A stretch of 64,000 nucleotides of DNA from Rhytidiadelphus loreus (Eukaryota; Streptophyta; Bryopsida; Hypnales; Hylocomiaceae): NCBI GenBank assembly GCA_947034895.1, contig OX344763.1, forward strand, positions 44,267,025 through 44,331,024, read 5' to 3'. The notes beneath the pieces were generated by a model. That model saw nothing but the letters and a program-made list of their open reading frames with translations, searched no databases and was not told the origin of the DNA. Positions 58,101 to 64,000 of the stretch are shown piece after piece. A program made the position numbers and the translations under genes. How positions within the stretch are numbered: position 1 is the stretch's first letter; every line of letters begins with the position of its first letter.

Positions 58101-59975
58101 CTGAAATATGTTGGGTGTTTGCAGTATGAAAGCAATGCGCGATTTGTGAAGTGGTCAGATGGCAGCATGCAGCTACTTTTGGGTAGCGAGGTGCTGGATT
58201 TGTCAGTCCAAAATGCTACTCAGGACCAGTCTCATCTCTTTGTCCGTCATCATAAGGTTTCTCCCCAATCTCCCCGAGTTACACACACTTGGTTACTTCC
58301 AGTTGGTATTTCTTGTATGTTCTTAATTGCTTCTGTATTTTTGGTTTTGGTAGAGGACCTATACTTGGTGACTGCTTTCGCCAATTTCAAGGTAATGTAT
58401 AGCAGCAATATCATTTTACGGGGTGCTTGATTGCAGAGCATTTTGCAATCTCAAGGCCAAGTTTTAAGGAAGATGAGGTTTATGCCATCGTCCTTGACTT
58501 CCAAATCACATCGTCTACTCACTGCATTAGTGGACTCTAAGCATAAGAAGGTCTTCAAAGTTAAGACTGTCATCACTGAAACTGATCCGGAGAAGGAGAA
58601 GCATGACAGAGAAAAGGTAGGCTATGAAATTATGCTGGGTCAACGGCAGGCAAATATGCATGGAGAGATTTACTTAGTTTGTATGATGGTTGTCAAGTTA
58701 GTTTCTTGAAGACATCCGTGTTGACGTAGTAGCCATGCTTTTACTGTAGCTTTCTCTGATATCATCTGAGTGCAGGTGTACATTACTGTATCCGTAAGCA
58801 AGTTAGACCTTGTATTATTTCCTACTGCCAGGCATTTGCTTCCGCTAGAATTTCCATGTTTGCAATTTTGGATGGTTGCTTTTATGACGGTGCTTTTCCA
58901 ATTCAATTTCGCAGCAAGTTCAAGAAACTATAAGGAGCAGGGTTGATTTGCTAAGAAAACAAGAGAAGTTAACTTCCAAATATCATGCTCCCAGGCCACG
59001 CGTGACAGAACGTGAGCGTGAGCTCTCTCCTGGTTATCTGGAGGGTGCTTTGGAAGAGGTATGTGTCACCTTTTCTTCCTATCTTACTTTATACATCCCT
59101 GACCTCATCGCAATCAAATTTGGAACTGAATTTGGTGCAACTTGGTGTTCAGGAGGATGAAATAGATACTTACGACAGAGGCTCTCGTCGATATCAAGAG
59201 GAATTAGAACAAGAGCAGCGTGCTGAGAGAAGAATTTTGCATGCTAAACGAGTATGTCTTCGATCCTTCTCTTACAGACTACGGAATGACTCTTCCTGTA
59301 ATTGTTTTTGGAAGAAAAATAATCCGATCTTTGCAAGCTTCAAGAGCACTGTTTTTCTGGTTCTTATAAGAGTATAACTGTGACAGCAAGCACCTGCTAG
59401 ACCTCCCCCGAGCAGATCAATGAACAAGCGGCGACCTGCGAAGGATGACTTCCTGGACGATTCTATGTCGGACGACAGTGATAGAGAACCATCGGTACAG
59501 GAAAGTGATCACAACGACGATTTAGTGGGCGGTGCTTGGGAGGAAGAGGATGACGAAGAAGAGGAGGAGGAGCGAAGGCCGTCCAGCAAGGGCAAGGCTA
59601 CTGAGCGAGAGGTCAGTATTCTTTGTTGTACTCAGAAATCTACTCCTGTAGGCTATGTGACTATCATTCAATCAGATATTTTTGTCTGACCAACTCATCG
59701 TTCACTTGGTTCAAATTTTGTTTCACTGTTGAAGACCGACTTTCTTGTGGACCTTATCTTCCTGAAAGCTAATCAAAACACGAGCTAGATTTGTCATTGC
59801 ATTTAATTTGAGGAGTCTCTTACACATGCCCTTCATTTTCCAGGATAGAAGGCGTGGTGAACGTGAGGAAGATGATAGAAAGAGGAAGAGGGACAGGGAA
59901 GAGCGGTCCCCATCGCCTGCAAAGAAACCAATATCTCGCAGAAGAGTTGTTGTTAGTGACAGTGACGATGACTGA
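55162..59975 (+). CDS. LEO1: LEO1/VIP4, subunit of the PAF1 transcription-elongation complex
   Basis: Eleven exons join in frame to 631 residues: 55162-55284, 56190-56497, 56782-56959, 57130-57327, 57463-57639, 58125-58256, 58437-58616, 58915-59058, 59153-59251, 59387-59611, 59844-59975. All introns are GT-AG. Known role: LEO1 (VIP4 in Arabidopsis) works with PAF1, CTR9, CDC73 and RTF1 on RNA polymerase II to support histone H2B ubiquitination and H3K4/K36 methylation. Seen: a very acidic, repeat-like Glu/Asp/Ser N-terminal third (residues 42-260), then the LEO1 core from about 270, with [45 protein letters not shown] and [10 protein letters not shown] second conserved stretch runs around [19 protein letters not shown], and a charged C-tail ends SDSDDD. 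Length is close to the Arabidopsis protein (about 625). The Met at 55162 starts the conserved [11 protein letters not shown] segment. Confidence 0.97.
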
Positions 59976-60807
59976 CCATTTCCAAACACTAGCGAACTTT
60001 TTTCCACCTTGAGGTGGTTGTATCATATGGTTATTTTGGTAGAGCTTTTGTAGAGGATGAAGTCCAATCAAACCATTTAATCTGATGATGCAACTTGCAG
60101 AGTCTGCATGCATTCCCTTGTAAGTTCCTTTTGGGTAGATCCTCAGCAAATGTCTTTGCAGCGAGACTGGAGACTTCATGTTGGGATCACAGCAGAATTA
60201 GATAATCAAAACTAAACTGGGTATGAGGATAACTGTGCACACTGTGAAGGATTAAGGATTTGACTTAGAAACGATGGTGGTGATGAGAGACTGAAGTTCA
60301 CATGCAGGCTAAGGAACCAACTGCATTCCTGGTCACCTTCACAGACGAGGGTGAAAGGTTCTTGGACGTACACGTCTGTTTGATCGAGTCTTGAATCAAA
60401 GAACTAAGTAAATTGTATACGATTGGCATTTATGCAACCCCCCAATTTTTTAGTTAACTTGATGACCTACCACAATCAAATTGTTAGAACTGATCAAGAC
60501 AATTGTACAGAGCCTCACATTTCTGCTCTTCGAAAGTAGTGTCATGAAAGGGATCCTCGTACAAGACGGATCTTTTCAGCACTACCAAGCGTTCCTCTGT
60601 CAATCCTCTACAATATGCAATTTGGATTACATAATTTTCTGTATTATGAAAGATTAGGATTATACATGCATACATTTGATTTTGTTGGAGAAAAATGATA
60701 AAACTGGCAGCAGAATATTCTCCTGACACCAGATAAAATCAATCTGTATGAGAAGAGAAGATCAGTCTTTCTGAGAATTTCACAAGGAATGATAGGGCTG
60801 CCCATTT
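59976..60807. other. Shared 3' region of two convergent genes
   Basis: 832 bp between the LEO1 stop and the SEP15 stop. It presumably holds both 3' untranslated regions and polyadenylation sites. No further gene is seen. Confidence 0.5.
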
Positions 60808-61991
60808 TCAAAACCTTGCATTTGATGTCACTTTTTCACTTAAAAATTGCTCAATCTGCTCTGTCTTCCAATTATCAATCCTGCATGTACCAGGAAGGTA
60901 AGTGAGCAACAAGTAATGTCCATCCAGTTCCAGCTTCGATTGCACTCCAATACATCAGGATAAGAAGAAATATCATGCACGCAGAACTACATCAATATTC
61001 AACAAAGAAAAACCAGTCCTAACCCTTACATGCGACAGAACAATACTAGATTAGGAAATTTGACACAAGTACTTCAGATGTATACCGGATCGAGTCCTTG
61101 AGGTTGCCCTTATCGTCCTTCATGATGAGCTTCGGTGGTGCACCAAAACGGTATTTCACATCCACTTCAGGAAATTCGCCCAACTTGTCGTCAATAAAGG
61201 TCTGGATGTTTGGATAAAACATCACCTTCCTCATACAAACCTCCAACACAGCTCCAGAATACTTCATCTGCAAGCCCGGAAACGTATTATAAGTACAGCA
61301 ATCAATTTCCTTTCGGAGCACACCATTCAACTCCTTGAAGGCCTTGCGAATACCTTAACCACTTCAACAATTTAAAAAAACTTGAGCAACAAATCAGGAC
61401 ATCTGAAAGGGGCGAGATGGCGAACCTTGCTCAGGGCATTCTCAGATTCCTCTGCACAACATTTTCGACAATCGGCCTCCAGCTCTGCAATCCCATCCAG
61501 AATCAGACTCATAATGACACTTGAACATTCGTCGCATACCCCTTTCATCACCTCATCATCAGCTTGTCCATCGAATCTAAACTTGCCCTCAAACTAATTG
61601 CATATCAATCGCCCGGGACTAAACACGAGCCCCCCCCTGGGATCCAACTGTATTTCTTGATAACCCCTTTTTCCCATCATGGATTGCTCTATCTAAAACA
61701 CACCCTCGAGACCGTAGAGCGAGAGATAGCAACCGAAGCGTGTTCAATCAACAAGAATTCAAACACATTATACCGGTATAGGGCGAAACCACGTGTAGTG
61801 GAATTACCTTTGTCTTTTACGTACTCTGCAAGGGAGTCGCAATCGGAGCATAGAGCGAGACCGGTAAACCCTAAGTCGCCGCAACTGGCATCAGGAAGTT
61901 CCTCGGTCTGCACTCCGTGTAAAGCCCAAAGAAGCACGAAGCTCGCTACAGCGGAAGTCAGAACACGAGCATCTGCGCTTCTCTCTGTCAT
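60808..61991 (-). CDS. SEP15: Selenoprotein F (SEP15) homologue, cysteine form
   Basis: Four exons on the minus strand join in frame to 165 residues: 61991-61808, 61484-61426, 61267-61086, 60880-60808. All introns are GT-AG. Known role: SEP15/selenoprotein F is an ER-lumen thioredoxin-like protein that binds UDP-glucose:glycoprotein glucosyltransferase and acts in glycoprotein quality control. Seen: a signal peptide (VLTSAVASFVLLWALHG), then a Cys-rich UGGT-binding part (CGDLGFTGLALCSDC, DCRKCC), then the thioredoxin-like domain with YSGAVLEVCMRK, FGAPPKLIM and RIDNWKTEQIEQFL. The animal C-x-Sec redox motif is replaced by C92-M-R-K, so no UGA recoding is needed. The Met at 61991 gives a good signal peptide; an in-frame Met at 62066 would bury it. 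Confidence 0.95.
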
Positions 61992-63578
61992 AGTTTGAAT
62001 CAACAACGGCACTTCCAAAACGCTAAAAGGATCCGCGCGTCCGAAGTCACCCACTTCAAAGACCAAAGCCAGAGCTCACGCGGAGGAGAGAGAGCAGTTA
62101 TCGGGACTTCCACGTTGGACCATCATCATTCATGGGGAGGATCAAGGAAGGTAATATAGAAAAAGTTAGGGCCTTTGAGGAATCATGTGCAAGGTTGCAT
62201 AGCTAGGTAATTAGATAAGGTGTGACACAAGCGGGGCTGCAAGAGCTGTGCAATTGCTGGACAAGACCTTCGTCTTGACTCGGCCACGATTGAATCGTTG
62301 GAATCAATAAGGCAATTTTGGTGTAGTAGATTGATGTAGGTATTTTTGGTATCATCACGTTGCGAAGCTCCTCGATCGGTTGTTGCAAGTGAAGACAATA
62401 TCCATAGTTTATCATAGACCCTGTCATAGACATCTTGAGGATGGGGATTTTTGTGACCTCACTAATAAGAGATGGAGAGCCAAATGCAGTTGTATTTCAT
62501 CTTTTCCATGCCGCCAACACTAGTGCCAACAGAACCTATAGTGGTCACATTCAAATTCAATCCACAACATGCCGATAAGTTTCAAATTGCCTACTTTTCC
62601 AATAAAAATTAGGTGTAATTTCAAAATAGCTTGACTATAAAAAATTTAGTCTTATTTGATATTTAAAACTTGTAATTTCAGTTTTATGAGGTAGTTGTGA
62701 TTGAAGAACAATGCAATGTGATTAACACGACAAAATATTGAAGTTTTGGATGGCCAAACCTTGCCTCTAGTTGCAAGTCACCCACCTACCCACCCCAAAA
62801 GCTTAAAATTCACCAAAGCAAAGAATGCCGTAGAAGATTTCACTACAAATCAACAACTCTTGAAAAACACACCCAAATTCAAACGAGTATGGAAGTTGAG
62901 AGCAAGGAAATAGATAACAATGGAAGAAACTTTGCCACAGGAAAATTTATTGACCTTGGTGGAAAAGTCGAAGAAAAAGACAAAGAAGTATGTGGCAAAT
63001 GAACTGCAACCCTTGTAAACAAATCAACAAACTTTGATGTCACACATTGAAACTCCAAATGACATAGGGCAACCACCAATTGATCAAATAACAAGTACTT
63101 AAGGTATTTCATACACAAATCTACTATGCTATTGAAAGTATAAATTGATGTTCTTCAAAAAGGAGTTACGTACAATTGATTTTTGAACTTATTCTACTCA
63201 ATATGATAAACGTTTTCATCAATTATACTAAATTTTTTTAATAAGCTAGTGGGATTCTCTACAAATATATTATATTAGCTTTACATTCATCATTTCATAA
63301 CATCTATCATCATGTTGTACTATAATGTTTTATTCAAATGTTATGTACTTTGTTTTTAGTATGTTGTAATAGGATTCAAGCAAAATGGCAGGTTTACAAG
63401 AGTTGAGTTAATAAAGGGATTGAAAAGAAAGACAAGATGAATGGGTTGTATTTCACTAAAAAAATTCCTCTTAGTTAGAAGTATTATTATATACTATAGA
63501 GACATTTTCCTGGACACAAAGTGATATTGTAGGAGACAACAAGCATTGAATCAATGGCAAAGAATTGGTGGTATGCGA
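61992..63578. other. Upstream of SEP15, then AT-rich spacer
   Basis: The first ~150 bp is probably the SEP15 leader. The rest is spacer with no supported gene; ORFs at 62183-62433 and 62879-63118 have no recognisable features. Confidence 0.45.
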
Positions 63579-63861
63579 CATTAGAGGAGATTTCAGCCCC
63601 CTGGAGGGCTGCGAGTTCCCAGACTGCGGGAACTGGTTCGCAGGGGGCCGCAGCAGCTTGCAGACGTGGAATGGCGACTTCCACGTCGGAAAAAAATAAT
63701 TTTTTTTTTCTGTTTTTTTTGCATTTCAAGAATAAAACTTTTTTTTTTTTTTTTTTTGAAATTTTTTTATCGGGAACAGCCGTTCCCCGAAAATTGCAGG
63801 GGGACAGTTCCCCCTCAGTTGCTTGAAACGGCCCTCCAAGGGTCCGAAAACTCCTCTAATG
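63579..63861. mobile_element. 283-bp TIR element (MITE family A), GC-rich member
   Basis: The ends are CATTAGAGGAGATTTCAG and, reverse-complemented, CATTAGAGGAGTTTTCGG: 18 bp with two mismatches. The interior shares GCTGCGAGTTCCC, the GACGTGGAA...TTCCACGTC hairpin (about 63663-63688) and a T-rich centre with the members at 30279, 32714 and 49964. Its GC-rich arms suggest it is the youngest or least methylation-decayed copy. ORFs across it are chance. Confidence 0.85.
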
Positions 63862-64000
63862 GTTAGGTGGCTTTGCTAGATCCTTGCACATGGATGAAAG
63901 CAATGTTTGCATTGCGTGGGGTTGGGAGCAAAGGTGGATAAGGATATGGTTGACACAAGCATATGCCATTGCTTTAGTCTAAAAGTGCCTTTGAAATTCT
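63862..64000. other. Right edge, no gene seen
   Basis: Short spacer to the window end, with no recognisable feature. Confidence 0.4.

Noticed and set aside
61086..61267. Search for a Sec (UGA) codon and SECIS element in the SEP15 gene
   Set aside because: The frame is continuous with CMRK at the Sec position, so no recoding is needed.
63554..63866. Overlapping plus-strand ORFs at the right end
   Set aside because: They lie inside the 283-bp TIR element and translate its T-rich centre into Phe runs.

Overview
The window is plant nuclear DNA. Five complete, intron-rich protein genes can be reconstructed exon by exon with GT-AG junctions and unbroken frames. All five belong to families with recognisable plant versions: an EFR3/SEMI-ROLLED LEAF 2-type protein, an ABI-like (ABIL) subunit of the SCAR/WAVE complex, a CCCH/RRM protein of the RBM26/27-C3H41 type, LEO1/VIP4 of the PAF1 complex, and a selenoprotein F (SEP15) homologue. 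Exons and first-exon leaders are GC-balanced or GC-rich, while the DNA between genes is very AT-rich and full of decayed transposons. With short introns, this suggests a bryophyte, probably a moss; that assignment is inference only.

Layout. 1-2.7 kb: 5'-partial, frameshifted transposase-like gene ending in an AT-hook. 2.7-8 kb: AT-rich spacer with a small ORF on the minus strand, three tandem copies of a ~400-bp repeat and a perfect hairpin. 8.0-15.5 kb (minus): 19-exon EFR3-like gene. 16.7-17.7 kb: broken Ty1/copia pol (minus). 20.7-25.0 kb (plus): nine-exon ABIL gene. 25.9-29.6 kb: a second broken copia pol, split by a 2.4-kb hAT-like insertion with a perfect 8-bp target duplication. 29.6-38 kb: a transposon graveyard with several non-autonomous TIR elements and a badly decayed piggyBac-type transposase. 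40.6-45.4 kb (minus): six-exon CCCH/RRM gene with a GC-rich leader. 46-54.5 kb: tandem and dispersed repeats and more TIR elements, including a second copy of a 561-bp element seen at 31.1 kb. 55.2-60.0 kb (plus): 11-exon LEO1 gene. 60.8-62.0 kb (minus): four-exon SEP15 gene, convergent with LEO1. 62-64 kb: AT-rich spacer ending in another ~280-bp TIR element.

The host genes are unrelated housekeeping or regulatory genes: plasma-membrane PI4P synthesis, actin nucleation, RNA binding, transcription elongation and ER protein quality control. They form no operon or cluster. I found no defence system, biosynthetic cluster, CRISPR array or clear RNA gene. The most unusual content is mobile: a piggyBac-like transposase in a plant, the transposase-like gene at the left edge, a nested hAT-in-copia insertion with readable target duplications, and several families of short TIR elements in multiple copies.
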